A stretch of DNA of 64,000 bases from Leptoclinus maculatus (GCA_032191485.1 JAVDOI010000007.1:12861680-12925679); one strand, 5' to 3'. Counted from the first letter of the stretch, positions 12,926-27,816 are shown. Notes: generated by a model not told the origin, from the sequence alone. Translations and numbers: made by a program.

Positions 12926-15900
12926 TTATGCTGCTGATTACAATGTGTAGCCGCTCATGATTTAATGCAATAATCTATCCAATCAAATCCAGATTTTTTT
13001 TTTGCTTGATTAATTACGCTGCTCTAATTGACTGACTTTTCAGATGATTCATAAGGATGTTAAAAAAACACACAGTTGACACAAAATGCACGGATAAAAT
13101 TAGCATTTAGAGAGATGTTTTCAGTTTGAACATCTCTCCTAAAGATGCCATGGCTATTTCAATATTGCATTTCTACAGAATGAAATGAGCTCCAAAGAGA
13201 AAGTGAGAAAAAAAGAGGCTATTTTCTCCTTCGCTAAGCCTGTAGGCTATTCAACACTCAAATGTGCATTTTTTTTTTTGTGTATATACGTTTGTGAGTG
13301 TCCGCATCAGTCTCCTTGTAGAGCATGTGGAGCTTGGCGCTGAAATTCCCCCACCTATTTAGAGAACTAGTTCTGAAAAGGTAAAGCCTGATGCCTCACC
13401 CACAGAACATTGTATAAAGACATACAACAAAGCAATCGCACTGCAAGCAAACATGCACCGAAGACGAACCGTGGCGGCGTGGAAGTGTTGATCCAGAGAC
13501 TGTAGAGCTAACAAGAGGAGGAAGGGGGACAGTGGCAGCATGAGCCACTGAAGGAATAAACTAACAAACACTTTGAGTTGCTCAGTCCTTGGTCTTGCAG
13601 CAGCAGGCCTCCTGAGCAGAGAAAGTAAAGTTTAAAGTCCAAGAATAAAAGCAGAGGGTCCCTGATAGACTTGCTAATCACTGCAGTCTGGAAACACAAA
13701 GATCCCATCTGCAGCCGCAGGCAGCAGTTAATTGAGGAAACAAATCCCTCGGATTCGGTCTAAACATAATGAAATGTTCCACCTAAAATTGTTTATTTGC
13801 CTGCCCCGACCTGTCTCACTCTTCATTTCCAGTGTAATGGAATAGCCGGCGGTGAGAAGATTGTACCAAGATGTGGATAATATCAGAAGATTTGCCACTA
13901 CTGCTGAGTCTGGTCGTGCTACAGCGCATGGTGACTGGAGCTGATAATCTAGGCTGCCGCACGCAGGGCAGCACAGAACATATCAGTTTGCTCTTCATGC
14001 ATTCTATACTCAACCACCAACCTGCACTCGGGTAGAATTTGCCAGATTGAGATGCTGCTTTGAGCCAAAGCTACAAAGTGGCTTTTACAACCTTTAAAGT
14101 CTACGCCAAGGTTAAATTACAATAAGTTACAGTGTCAAATGGTGTTTAGTACAGATGTTCTCATCATGACATTTGAAATATACACCTCTAGAGTTCCTTT
14201 TTGATAGATAATTAGAACAAAAGGGTGATTTGGCAAAAATGCAAAACTCTGCTTCATGTTTGGAAGAAACGAGGTTGGGACTGGCAGAGTGAAAATATAT
14301 TAAAATGGTGTGAATTCACTGGATGATACAGACGCATCGAAAGTGCACACGTCGTCTTCATTGCACCTGGATTTGTTGGCTGCAGCCAGCACTACAGCCA
14401 GCCAACTTTAAAGAAAGGAAAGCATAAAAAGGCCTTTGATGAAAGTTGATGACACACTAAAATCTCAGGAGGAACGTGGAGAGATTGAGCCAGACTGCTT
14501 TCCTTCGTAAATCAAAGCACATCATAGACATCCACCAGCCACTGTTTTCAACAGGTGTCTTGCTCCTCGCTCCTCATTTTCTTCTGCTTTAGCATGCACA
14601 TAGCCCTCCTTGTTTACCAAAGAATGTCTCTAGAATACACACACATTTAAACGAGCGCTGTGCAGCGCGTCTCTGAAGTGGGCCACCTCGGACGGATCCA
14701 AATACAATGAGCGCTTAGAGAGCACTCCTCGCTGAAAGGCCGCAGCGATGCACATTCTGCTCCATCTAACGCACCTGCACTGTGATTGCCAAAGCGACGG
14801 GACATATTCAAGAGGTTTGTGCCTGTCAACCTGTCGAACCGGGGTAACAACATCAGAGGTGTCGGCTCAGGTAATTATCTCCACGGCCCCCCCGCTGTCC
14901 TGACACGCTGACACGTCGGCTTTGTCCTCTCATTGTCCTCCATCCCTGGAGTTTGGTGCCCGGATAACAGTGGAGTGACTGCTGTACTCCACGAGTGCCA
15001 CACAGGTGATGCTTCCAAAGAGCCCGTCGCATTGTCACCGTGTCACCGCGGGGAAGGCTGCCAGCAGAGAGCCCGGCCTATCTCGTTTGGACAGGGAACA
15101 AATGAGGCTGAAGATAGAGCGAAAGCTGATCCATGCCATCCTGACTTATCACTGTGTCCAGAGGCCATTTCAAACTGGTGTCTGCTGATTACACTAGCTG
15201 CTTGTGTGCCTCATGTGTACATGTTGAAATGTTTACATTTCCATTATATACAAGAAAAAAAGAAAAAAAAACATTCCCTGAAAGCATCATGTAATGAATG
15301 TCTCAGTTTAGACTGTGGTCTATTTCTAATATCAGAGAACATGAGGGGAGGGTATTGTTAGTAGAGCTGCTGATGTGAGCCATTTGTTCCTCTTGAGCTG
15401 CTTGAGTTACCCGCTGTGTGCTCTGCACGACCCGTGTGTGATTGGGTATCTGCAGAATAATGAGGGAGTGTTTATGACATGGGAAAGGTCGGCTCAGGAG
15501 GAGTATTGGTTGTAGATGCAACAACCCAGCTTTTTTTTTTTGCGTAAAGTGAAACATTAAGACCTACTGGCTTCTCAACAATGACAAGGGGACAGAATGA
15601 GATGAGGGCAATCAGATCAATAGAGGTGACAAGGTTAATTATTGATCTCTAACAGGCAAATGAAATGCCTCATATAGTATGTAAAAATGTAATTTTAGAA
15701 CTGCACTCAAATCTCCTTCGACAATTACCTCACTTTACCCCGACTTTCCTTTCTCTTACCTTACCTCAAAGAAGAAGAAGAAAGAAGACGACAGGAAATG
15801 AATTAGTAACAACTACTAAGAAAGAGAGGAGCTATTCAACAGAGGGTGCATTTCATTGAGAAATGTCGACTTGATGTCACGTTGTGAAAAATGCAAAACC

Positions 15901-16173
15901 CACACAATTGGTTATAAGCTGTGACCGATTTATGTTCCCTGTGCCAATAAATAATAAGACACGTTACCAATGAGGTCGAGACAAAGGTCTAAATTGTATA
16001 AGAACAAAGCATTACACCGTGAATTAAAGGAAACTACTTTTTCACCTTCCTCCTACCGCACATCCTCTCTCACAGAAGCTTTCGTTTGGCTTGCTGCACT
16101 GACAATCATGGTTAAAAATAACGATGGCAGATCCGCAAACCGGCTGAGATGTATTCTCAGAATGACTGTAATA

Positions 16174-16208
16174 AATGGTTAGATGCACTGACTGTGCATC
16201 TAACCATT
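16174..16208. repeat. Perfect 14-bp inverted repeat with 7-nt loop
   Basis: The arms AATGGTTAGATGCA and TGCATCTAACCATT are exact reverse complements around CTGACTG. It is followed at 16210-16222 by another small imperfect palindrome (GTCAGTGACTGAC). Confidence 0.9.
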
Positions 16209-18817
16209 AGTCAGTGACTGACAGCACTAAAGCAAAGCCATGTACGGGAACTACTGTTCATGTGGCAAGAGCAAACGGCAAATGCATGCATTTAAATGTA
16301 CATGAATTGAATGGTATGAATATACATGCGCACTTTCCTGACCTTGGCTGCCTTCTTGGCATACTGGAAGTCAAGTGGATTCATTATGCAGACACACAAC
16401 AAATGTTGACAGCGAACTGCAGGCATCTCTGTGTCCTTATACTCTCCTGCAATGCCTCCACGCTCACCATCTTCGCAGGCAAAATAACTGTGAATCTGAA
16501 CAGACACAACAGCCTGCATCTGGGATCGACTCTCCATCTCCCTGTAACCAGCACTGATGCAGAGTCAACCCATTTCAAAAGAATATTGATGTTTTGGTTT
16601 TTTTTCCTTTCTTGCCAGAGCACATCCTCTGCAAATAAATGTGTCTTTGAATGAAGTTATTCTTGTCTCACCATGAAAATGGAAACTGCTGATCACGAAG
16701 GAATCGTATGGGCGATAAAGCTGACCGCCCACCACAGTTAATATGAAAAACAGCCAGATTTCTCAGCTAGAATGCGTTCTAAGGCGATTTTGGATAAGCA
16801 GCTAAACCAGGCTAATAAAGCCACTCTGATGTAGGCCAGCGTGAAATGTGATTGCTTTTGTGGGAGATCTTTCACGGCACTGACAGACAACGGCCCTCTT
16901 GTGGCTCACACGCATTAAAGATTTGCTTAATACGGATCTTAAAAAAATGGAGAAGACGGGGGTGACTTGTCTGAGAAATAGTCTGTTTCGCCTATTTGTC
17001 CTCAATGTTATAATTACTTACTTGTTGTTTTCACTTGTCACAGGTGTCTATGATGATTCATTAGAAAAGACCCACGGACCCTGCCAGGCAATTTGGGATA
17101 AAAAATGGCTAGTCTACAAAAAAAATCCCTTCATCTCTCCAACAGACCGTGCAGGAGTTTAAGACAGAGTGAGAACACGCTGCAGCACAATATTCTTTCC
17201 CCTCACATCTCTTTTGCAAGGTAAGCACTTCAATGAAAAATGAACCGGAGGGGGGGAGGGGGGTGCTTTTGAGAATGGGAGAACGCTTTCCAAGTGAAGC
17301 AAACAGAGGTATGCTTTTATGTGCCAATTACTGGGCTCTCAATAATATCGACAGAGGCCAGCAAACAGACATGTCAGCCTTCACATGTGAGATGAGGGCT
17401 GCCATTGTCTTCATCATGTGGAGATTTCATTCATCATCATGCCTTTGCAACTCAATCAGTACCCTGTTCCCAGTCCTGAAATCCACTGTTGTTTGATTCT
17501 GCTGCTTACATGAAATGCCAGGTTTGCTACATCATGCACAGCCATAATTTATAATACAGCTACAGCACGCCTATGGAGACTACACTCTCTGTGTATGGGC
17601 ACGCAGACAAGAGCTAGATGTATATTGAATGAACGAATAAATAAATGAAGGTCCGTTTGTTGCCATTGTTATTGGCTAATTAGTCGCGTAAAGCCCAGCA
17701 CAACATTACAGGATTTTAAAGCCCATGCGTTATAGATGAATAATGCAGAAAATGAACGGTGTTCTTTGCGCAGCTAATCAGGCTGGGGAGTTCAGAGCTG
17801 TCGGAAGTAAAAAGCAACTTACTTATTTAGTGAGAGTTTAATTTTACAGTCTGACTGATTCTCTCTGGGTACACCTTGCGTTCAATTTTCATCTGCTCAT
17901 CTAATGCTTCTTTATGGCTTTGTTTTTTTTTTATGAATAATAAATATTACTGCAGCTATATCATATGGCCACTGGGTGTTTCACTAATGCCAATTACTCC
18001 AGAACTGATGTAGTTAAAGAGTAACGACACATCGGGGTTGTGCCGACATTTACAGTAGCAGCATGAGGTCCACACTGTATGAAGTAAAATTCAGCAACCT
18101 GACACAAAATCCAACGGCTTCTGGCAATGGTTGCGAGACAGATTGGGTACAGGCTTTTTATTTTATTTTATTTTTTTACAGTTTCATGCTGGAGTCGGTC
18201 TCAGGTTGGAATACTTTTAAATGCAATTAATGAAAAAATTGTCATTGTTTCTCTCAGCCGTTCCGTGTCCATTGTGGAGCTTTCAAAGCGAGGAACAGGA
18301 ATAACTAGAAACAGGGCGTCCGACAAAATTGCTGCGTCAATCCAGTTACAGTAGGACATTCCAATAAAAAAAACAATACAATCTAACCGAGTTTGTCGCT
18401 GACACTCGCGTCACATTTAGTTTTAGAACACGGTGTAATAGACATAATGCACATAATACATATTCGAAGTGGGAAGAGAAAGAGCGTTGCATTAGCCTGG
18501 AGAGACAGCAGTCAGTAATCGTTGAAATAAAGTCAGGACAACACAACCGTAAATCCAAATATCCTTTAGTTTGTTGATCTGCTAAAATATTTCATTCACT
18601 TTTTTCACCATTTGAAGTGAATTTCACTCCTGAAATAGACCAAATGACTTCAAAGTTTGTCCCTGGGAGGAAAACAAAAACCACATGATGTGGATGCCAG
18701 GGAGAGCGAGAGGGATAGAGAGAGACTGGGATCTGAGAGTGATGTCGACTCACCTCTCGGGGAGCTGTCATCAAATATCAATGTGTTCACCTCTCTTGCT
18801 CTTAGGAAGAGGTCCGT

Positions 18818-18842
18818 CCCCTCCCTCCCTCCCTCCCTCCCT
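18818..18842. repeat. (CCCT)n microsatellite
   Basis: About six CCCT units, purine-rich on the other strand. Confidence 0.9.
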
Positions 18843-21800
18843 TCATGCTTCGCTTCCTCCCACCCAGGGAAAGGACAGCGTTTTGGGTCTGCCAGTCTGT
18901 CCTCTCAGAAGGGGACTGGGGATAAAAATCTGGCCGACCCCATCTGCTCAAGAAAAGACTGTGCGGCCAGTGCGAGCAAACACAAAACGCTGTCATATGG
19001 AGACCTAAAAATATTCTGAAATAGTTACAATGTGTGCGACATGGAATGGGGGCATTAATGGGCTGACCCCAAACACGCTGCTCTGTCTTTTGCTGAAATG
19101 ATCACAGTGATGGGGATTTGTCACAGAGCACGGCACTGATGAGAGTGTACACAAGCAAAAGGTCTATGTTAATAATTACCCTGGCTCACTATGGATGAAT
19201 GAGATCGTTCACTGAAGGTGGCGATGACCCCATCATCGACCTATATAATTAGACTCCTTTCCCGAACCCCGTTCTGCCCACACCAAGCCCTCACTCTTTT
19301 GTATGCCACCGCCGTCCTAATTCACCCATTACTGAAGCCTGGGTGGCTTAATAAGAGAAAGGGAGACATCTGTGCAGAAATAATGACAACTGACGGGGAG
19401 CGCAAACACCACATGGCCAGTGAGGGAGGTCTCTACATCACTTTCTCACTGTACTTGATATTTTATAAAAAAATTGAGTACATAATATACAGCTTATAGA
19501 ATATGATTTTCAATTGTGGTCATCATTTTGCCATGTTAAATAAAAGATTTTTAGGTTAACTCAAATCATAGCAAACAAAACAGGGGCTAACACATTCATG
19601 AGTTTGACATTTATTTTTTCTAAATGAAAGGTTAATGAATGTGGGCTCAAGGCAAAGAGATGCATTTCCTGCGACTATTATTATGTGAAATATTCATACT
19701 TTGTGACAGACGGAATTGATAACACGGGTGTGAACACCCGTATCCTGATAATTCATCACTCTAGGTGAACATCTGCAATTACTGACAACATGCAATAAAA
19801 CCGTCACGTCCTCTCTAAAATAGAAGATCTGAGACATCCCTCTGTGTTGCAGAAAGAACTCCAAAGTGATGGAACGAGGCTGGTTTTGCATGCTGCGGGC
19901 AACCAGACTGCAACAGATTCACAATTGCATTGTTTGAACACACAACCTGATATTTCCACTGAAACAGAACAGAAACGCCAAGCAAATGGTCTTTCCATGT
20001 CTGGAAATCTGTAATTGCAAATTGGTACAACATTAACAAGCAGAACCATTTGCTTTAGTCACGATAAGATGTGGGCGAAGTCACAAGGACAGTTTGAAAC
20101 TCTGATAAGGAAGAGGAAGGATGCAGGAAGAACGGCAATAATCCCTATTAGGTTTACACAGTGTGCCAGTTATCTCGCTACTGTAGCAGTGCAGGATCTT
20201 GACTAGTTACTGCATTTCCCTCTTCAGGGAGCATATCAGAGCAGTGTTGTGAGCACACCTCATGTACATCAAATAAGAGTCAACCTCAAATTGGATCAGA
20301 CATAACGAGAGCACTGCAACAACCGGCTCTGATGAAGATCTGGGTTTCGCTCTGAAAACAAGATCGGCCTCCATTTCAAATCCTGCCACACAGTCGAATA
20401 CATTGGCTGATGGTCTGAAATGTACAGCATATTGTACAGATGTATGCGCAATTGCCCCATTAAAAAATAGCTATAAAAACATGTCAGGCATTCACAGGCG
20501 TTCATCTAGTCAGCGTACGTGCTGATGGGTTTCCATCTAGAAAGCAACAATATGTTGCATTTTATGGCTGAGTTATAACGCAGCAGTAATCTGCAGCGGT
20601 TTGGCTAAATAAATCAATATGTGCTCTAATGGTAAAGGCATAAATCTGTCTCTCATTTGTCATGGCTAACAACGTCGACGTGACTATGCCTCATCGCGTG
20701 TTGAAGCCCTGCTGGATATGTGCCCTGGGCTCATTTTCATTCAAGCAGTGAACGCCTGAGTCCCTGACCCAAATGCAGGATGACACTTGTAAAATACACA
20801 AATTCGGAGTCAATCTGCTGCTCATATTTCTCATGTGTTGCGGTTGCGGTTGCCCAGTGTGTCCCGGGGTCTCTAAATGTTGTTAAAAAAGGGGGGAAGG
20901 AGAAAGATAAGTGGAATCAAGCTCTGGAGGATGCTATGTGGGTCGTTTGAGCGGGTTTATGGTGGGAAAAGAACGGAATCAATTGAGCTAGCGGCCCAGG
21001 GGAAATAGGTCTTAAAGTCAGTCATTGATGCATCCTCAGCCTACAGCTGATAACCTCTGGAGATCTTAGGGAGCCAGGACACTGCTCTGATGGACTTAAC
21101 TGCAGCTTTAGAAGACATCTGGTATTTTCCAGGGAAACAGCCTCTCCACGCGACAATCCAAACCCCGTGCATTGCTAAAAGCACTATTTGAAACACCCTA
21201 TGTATACAGCTTACAAATGTGCAGTTAGTTCACATACACATCCCCACATACTGTTAATTAAACATGAGCAAGGTAATCTAAAAGGAATACCAAAGATGAT
21301 AGTCTGTAAACCTCCTCAGCAGAGCCGGAGGAGGATACTGACTGGGAAACATTGATTTCACTATAATTTGCCTTTAGGTGTCAGAGAAAAGAAAATGCTG
21401 AGTGGTTGAACTAGCAAACTGTTCCAACATTCTACATTTATTCACTGCTTAGGTGTAGATTAACATTGATTGGTCTTCCTGGGGGTGAAAAAGAGGATGT
21501 GAGGAAGACGTAGCAGTTTGAATTCACACCTGCCGCACAGGGACACGAGCAGCACCGAGACATTTGTCATCTGCGACGTGTGAAAGCTCCAACATGTTTT
21601 TGCCGCACTGATATTGAATCAAACGTTTTGAAATAAAACGGGGGAAAAAAAAAGCAGCATGAAGGCGACGTACATTCAGAGATATTTGTCACAGGCAGAG
21701 ACTGCGACAGCACTTCAAAAGCTTAAGCAGACCCAATCACAGAGCGCAGTGTGTCTGTTTCAGTGGCTCGCAGCTCTACTGAATCCCTAAGTCCACAGGC

Positions 21801-22173
21801 GCTACAAACTGTCGCTACATGACGTCTGAAATATTCAAAGGCAGGGAACGATCGCACTCATTTTCTAACATGGATTTAGCCAGACTACTGTATTTTTGCA
21901 CAACAGTTTACTTTATAATACCGATTACTTTGCACCAAATTGAAAACCATTATGAATGTGAAATTGCCCTCTGTTGTGAGGCTACACAGAGAAACCTGTG
22001 AGTGGATGCCTTGTTTGGGGGCTGTTGTCAAATATCTCACTACAAAGCAAGGAATCTCTGTATGTAAGTACGGTAAGTGTGTCTGTCTGTATCCTTCGCA
22101 TACATCGAGAACCTCTCTTTTAATGGGGACGTTAAGGACAAATTTGTTTCAAAATTAATAAACTTTGATGAAC

Positions 22174-22184
22174 GGGGGGGGGGG
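22174..22184. repeat. Poly(G) run
   Basis: Eleven consecutive G. Confidence 0.9.
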
Positions 22185-22681
22185 ACTCAGGGATCCAGAC
22201 TGTAGCTCACGCTTGCTGCTGGATGCTGTAAAGGCTAATGTCATGACCGACCTCTTCCTCACTGTCGCGGTTAAGGAATGTCCCTTGAGGTAATATTGAT
22301 TGGCTCAACAGGGTGATATGGGGTATTATTATATATAATTGATCCTGATTTTAGTACTATATAAATAAGCTTTATGTTAGCCTATTATTAGGTATATTGC
22401 TGCTTTTTACAAAATCATCTTTTGACGAAGACAAATCTGTTTATTTTTGAATGCAGAACACAGAAGAGCAATGAGGCGCAGCGATTGTATTTCAGCTGAG
22501 ACGCTGCGGCTTCTCCTGGTTGCTATGATCCAGAATATATCTCCTCCAGTGTTGCTGTTGTTCAGCACTTGTAGCTCACTTTGTGTTTAGACAGCTGGGT
22601 AAAAAGTACAGAAACGAGCTCTGCGTTTTACCCAGAGCAAAACGTTTGTAGCATGGTGTAAAAATGCAGCGCTCCCGTTGC

Positions 22682-22694
22682 AAAAAAAAAAAAA
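22682..22694. repeat. Poly(A) run
   Basis: Thirteen consecutive A. Confidence 0.9.
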
Positions 22695-22955
22695 TGAAAA
22701 GGAAAAACAAAGACGAACACAGCGGTTGCGGTTGGCTTGTGAATATTGCGGATTTGGCGATAAGACCTTGTTTAATCAATAACCCAAAAGCATGACCTAT
22801 GAGGATATTTTCTCCTTCTCAGTTCAGCATTATAAACACATTATTGACAACACTACTACACTGATGCTGCCTTCTCTATTGCCTGAGGTGCACGATTTGG
22901 CACATAGTCATTACAAAAGATCCTGCTTATGTATGCAGAACTAATGACACTCTTT

Positions 22956-22969
22956 CCCCCCCCCCCCCC
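22956..22969. repeat. Poly(C) run
   Basis: Fourteen consecutive C. Confidence 0.9.
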
Positions 22970-25384
22970 ATCCTTCTCACATTCGCTCTGCTCTGAACTC
23001 CTCTGGCCTATATTTAGAAAAACAAGATCTCTGTGTTTCATGTGCCTGGGCAAAGAAGAAAAGATATAATGTATAGTCCTTCCTGAAGACCCTATAGCAT
23101 TTTTTAGATGACGGATAGATGTACCACTCAGGGTTTCCTATATGCTGTAATTCCTATGTAGCAGCTACTGTTATTTCATCTGTTCTCAGGTTGTTCATCT
23201 GTCAGTACAAGTCAGTGCCACATAGCTGACACAGTAGCAACTGGGCTAAAACTGCACCCCTGTGGCTCAATGCGAACTTAGAAGCAAACGTCAAATTTTA
23301 TGTCAAAAATCTCTAACCAGTAATACCTTTACACCTGTACTGTGTGCTTGTTTTGTGAGCATGGTTTATTTAATCTCCGCCTTTGTAAAGTTATTAACGT
23401 TGCCGTCTTCAGCTTCTCATGTGTGCCATAATCACCCTTTAACAAAAACCAACTCATCAAGTCTGAAGCTCACCTCAGTCACAGAGTGCTGGGGCGGGAG
23501 CCTTAATTCCTTTGCAAAAAGCACCACCTACCTACTGCACACCTCCGACTCTCAAACTCTATTACCTCGACCCCTTGAGAGTGAAACACAGGAGCTCCGC
23601 ATCCCAGTTGATTTGCAACATGAGCTAATGAGCTCAGCGGCACCGCACAGCACGGCTGGGAAATCGAAGCAGCCGGAGAGACGTGTAAATTAGAGTGACC
23701 TCACCAGACGATCAGCTGGACAAAGGCAGGCATACGGAGATATTTACCAGGCAGGTCAGCCAGTCTGAATCAAGGCCCGGCGATCTATAGGGAACGCTAA
23801 TAACAAGGCTTCAACTGATTAAGAGCATTTACATATAGTGAGGTTTTCTATGTAAATGCTGCAGAAAAAAAAGGATCTCAGGTTCGGCAGTGTGGCAACT
23901 ACATAGTCAATGCAATTTTAGCAAATTAATATAGTATAAATGCTTGATACGGATGATTCTGAAGACATTTAATCTGTGACTGCTTGTATTGACCGTTGAT
24001 TAAATCATGGCTGGAGGCGTAAAATTCAGGTGGACAGACTGGCTGAGGTTGACTCTTTATTCTGCCATTTCAAACTCAAATAGAATTTAACAGCCAGCCT
24101 TTCACGGTGGATTAACGAAATGAAATGCATGTGACAGCACGACACATACAGCTTGTTTCATCATCATCTATTTTCCCTTGCCACGATCCTTGTTTCACCT
24201 GGCAGTGACTGATGGAGTTCAGCTGTGCCTCTTGTGAAAAAAAGGAGAAAACGACGAAGAATAAAAATAATAGAAGTTTGTTACAATACACGCTTTCTTG
24301 AGCCATAAAAAATGACTTAACTTTTTTCATGTGCCGGTATGGAGAAGTGAAAACAGGCAAATTGCTTCAGCACCTCGGATCGCAAATCCCGGGGGGGGGA
24401 AGGGACAGCTTTTGTGAAATGCTTTAAGGAATTTCATTCAACCAGACGCAGACGTTCAAATACACTTCTTACAAACCACCTTGAGTCAGTCAATAGCTCT
24501 ACTCTTTGTAGCGTCACAGCGCAGGTACATTTGAAACCTTAAATGTCAAACACAGTGATTAAATCGATGTGGAAACTAATCTTCTGTTGCCTGGGACCAA
24601 ATGGTTTATAAATCCCGCAGCAATCCCCTAAGTAAGCACAGGAATTCATGAATGCTAAACACATTTGGTTTTCTCTGCTCTAACAAAGGAGCGGCTTTGA
24701 TACTACCACCCCTCATGTACTTGTAGGACAAGACTGCTGAGCTGACACTTTTCTTTTAAATATGAATATCAAATGAGGCTTTGGCTTTTGATATGGCACG
24801 ATGATGGCGAACCTTGGATGGGCCCATTAAGCTACAGTGCAACCTATCTCTTACAAAGGACAAATGAGCTTGTGTGTGATGTTGCTAGTTGTGATTTGGC
24901 AGAATAAATCCCTGTGTAGTGTTTTCGGGCCTTTTTTTCTTTTCTTCTACTTTTCGAAAAAGGTGCTCAGTATCACTGGACAACAGTGGTCAGTAAATTG
25001 AATCTTGAATGGACGAGATTAACAGGGGAGGCTGCGAGCACAGAGGACATACTGCAGAGTAAGAGGCTCACGAACTTGCTCTTAGCAAGAGAACACCAAC
25101 ACTAATATGCTCACAAGGCTGACACCAATAGGTCTTAACATCAATCACTATATCACTATATGTGTGTGTGAGAGCACAACAGCCCCCCCCCCCCTCCCGA
25201 CTACACAGCAACAAAGGCCATTTGCTTTGATGATTGTTGGCTTTAGCATAGAGCTGTCCTAAGGAGTCGTGCTCTCAATCCTAACAGCACCACCCAATAC
25301 TTTTCTAATCTACCCGAGACTCCCCCTACAGCTCAGACTCCTCTAATCCCTTATAAGAAAGAGGAGCCAGATGGTCATGAACAA

Positions 25385-25620
25385 CTGCTGGGGGGCCTGA
25401 GGATGAGCGCATCTATGGAGATGCCTGGAGTGCCTGCCGCTGTTTACCTTGTGCTTCAAGTTACCGCTGTAAGCCCCGTGGAGCGGGTGGTGTTCGGCTG
25501 GTGAGCGTGGTGTACGGCAAGTGTGCTCGTGCATGTGCGCACAGTCAGAAAGAAGAGACCCCCGCTGTACCTGGCGTCGGGTTACAGCAGCGCATCATTC
25601 CCCCTTCGGTCCTGAGATGA
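25385..25620. promoter_or_regulatory. CpG-rich patch in the tspan9 intron, possible alternative promoter or enhancer
   Basis: CpG dinucleotides are clearly denser here than in the surrounding sequence (around fourteen in the 190 bases from 25430). On the minus strand there is a donor-like AAG|GTAAAC near 25450. No protein-like frame was found. A short CpG island inside a long intron may mark an alternative first exon, an enhancer, or nothing. Confidence 0.25.
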
Positions 25621-27816
25621 GATGTCAGAGCTTCAGAGGCAAACCTCCCTACCAGCTGCAGTAACCTTGTGTCAGTCCCAGGGGTGTCAGGATACAACCC
25701 TCCCTCCCCTATATCTCAGAGTGCTCAGGGCACCCCGTCCCGACCCCTCGCTGACGAGCGAACCCTTTATTCCAGGCTCTGCTAACCTTCAACTAGGCGC
25801 ACTGCTGCCCCAGAACCCAGAAAGCCAGTCAGCCGGCCAGCTGCTGATGAACCTCGCGCTGTCACATGCTGATGGACGGATTCACCAGCCACATGCGGCA
25901 TCCTAACCCCCTCATCACCCCACTCTCTTCCCATGGGACACTGATTAAACCGTCATTAAAATGATCTACTGGTGGGAGGAAAACAAGAGTATCAATCAGC
26001 GGGAACAGAAGAGGGGAAATGCATGGTGGGTGTTCATTAAGTGAACAGTACCAGAGTAAAAATTCAATTATTTCACAGCAAGGGATGTGCTGCGCTGGGG
26101 TAAAGTCCATAGCCACTTAAGGGTCCTATATTTCTCCCCCTACCCCCAACAAGCTAGGCTACACATGATTTTGGAGGCCACCAGCCTTGAAATCCAAAGC
26201 CTCTTTTCCACCTCCCTATTAGTGGTGTGCAGCAGCCGGTTATTAGTGGCGGGGTTCTGCTACTGAAAAGGGTGAAGCACGAAATGAGCCTGGAAAGAAT
26301 CTAGGAAGCAAACGCCCTGACACAAATCCCCCGTGACCGCCCCTTAAGACGATAGAGGATCATAATGACCTCGTGACCTCTGCCAAAGGTTGACCCATAA
26401 CAGCGCACTGAGGTCGCTCCTGAGCTATTAAACGAGCCAAGCAGGCCAGAACTGACATACAGGTGACGGATGGTTTCGCTCTGTTAATCTAGGGTGTAAT
26501 AGGGCCTTGATCTGTCATATTTCACTTGTAAGTTCAAAGAAAGAATATTGATGAGCTGTCGTGATTCATCGGTTGAATGAATATATCAACGTGTCATGTG
26601 CCATGATCAGAACCTGTGACACCATAAGCACATGCGATTTTACATTTGACAGAACAGTAGTGGAACAGGTGTGGCTCCCATTGATGGTGTGTTGGAGGTC
26701 TGACTTTGCTTAGAGCACATGTCCCCCTACAGCTCTTCATCTTCCGGGAAGCCCATTTTGATCGATCACTTATGTGGCTGGCAATCGATTTAGGAAATCG
26801 CTTAAAGTTTCCTTCACTATCTAAATATCAAGGCCGGAGCACTTACTTGCACTGTAGATGTACTGAAGAGCCCCTGAGCCATTTGTCTCTGCCAATCGCT
26901 CTGGCCTTTTTCATCTGTGGACTGGTTAATGATACGAGTATATGACATGAAGATGTCGCCCCGGGGCATCAGAGACGTCCACAGCTTCAGGCCACAGAGC
27001 CTGGCCACTGTCAGTGCTGTTGGTTTTAGTATACGGAGCGGACAAAGGGATGGATCTCGGTTTGCGCGGGGCACGTGTACGTGTGTGTGTTTTCAATGCT
27101 GGCCCTGATCACAGCTGGGCTCAAGCTAATGCCCACTCTGATGCCTCCAATGTGCCCCAGTTAGCAGGGCTCACAACCCAGTGACATGGTGGCCCGGGGT
27201 TGGTAAGAGTCCCCAGTGTTTGGGTGTTTTTACGCTTTGCTGCATCCACACAAAAGACTTGGCCCTATAACCTATAAGCCCTCTAATCCATTCTGTAAAT
27301 ATTCAAGGGATGCCCACTTTTACTACAAATGCCCATGCATGGGTACACAGCGGCGCCTGCCACACATTGGCCAGGTCTCTGTGGGTTGAATCTATTTATT
27401 TATTTTTTTTGTAAATTTGGCACAGAGCACTGTCACATTATGATTCTTTTTTCCCCTATTATTACTGAGGATTACTACAAATATTGATAATTACAGCATT
27501 TTTAAATTGCACTGATGGAGACAAATGTCCTGGTGCATCAATTCTGTACTTTATAATTTACTTGATTATTGATGTCAGCTTGACCCTAGAGCAAAGACAT
27601 TTCATTAAAAGAGCGAATAATAAAATGAAGCCCAAATATCAGATCCATCTGCAGAATCACCTAAAACTCTAGCTGACCGTCTCAACTCCCTTGGTGCATA
27701 ATGTGTTGCTGCACTGTGGAGGCATATACTTTTTCACTTGCATGCCTAAAGCTGCGTTTCAACTCCCATGTTCACCGTAAATCATGTAACCCTCTGAATG
27801 AGTGACCCCCCCCAAC

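Larger units (their letters stand above)
12926..25380. other. Gene-free stretch, intronic
   Basis: No exon, RNA gene or transposon ends recognised in 12 kb. Present are short low-complexity runs, a perfect hairpin at 16174-16208, a smaller one at 19724-19741, a (CCCT)n tract at 18818-18842 and homopolymers (G at 22174-22184, A at 22682-22694, C at 22956-22969, C at 25183-25194). Confidence 0.45.
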
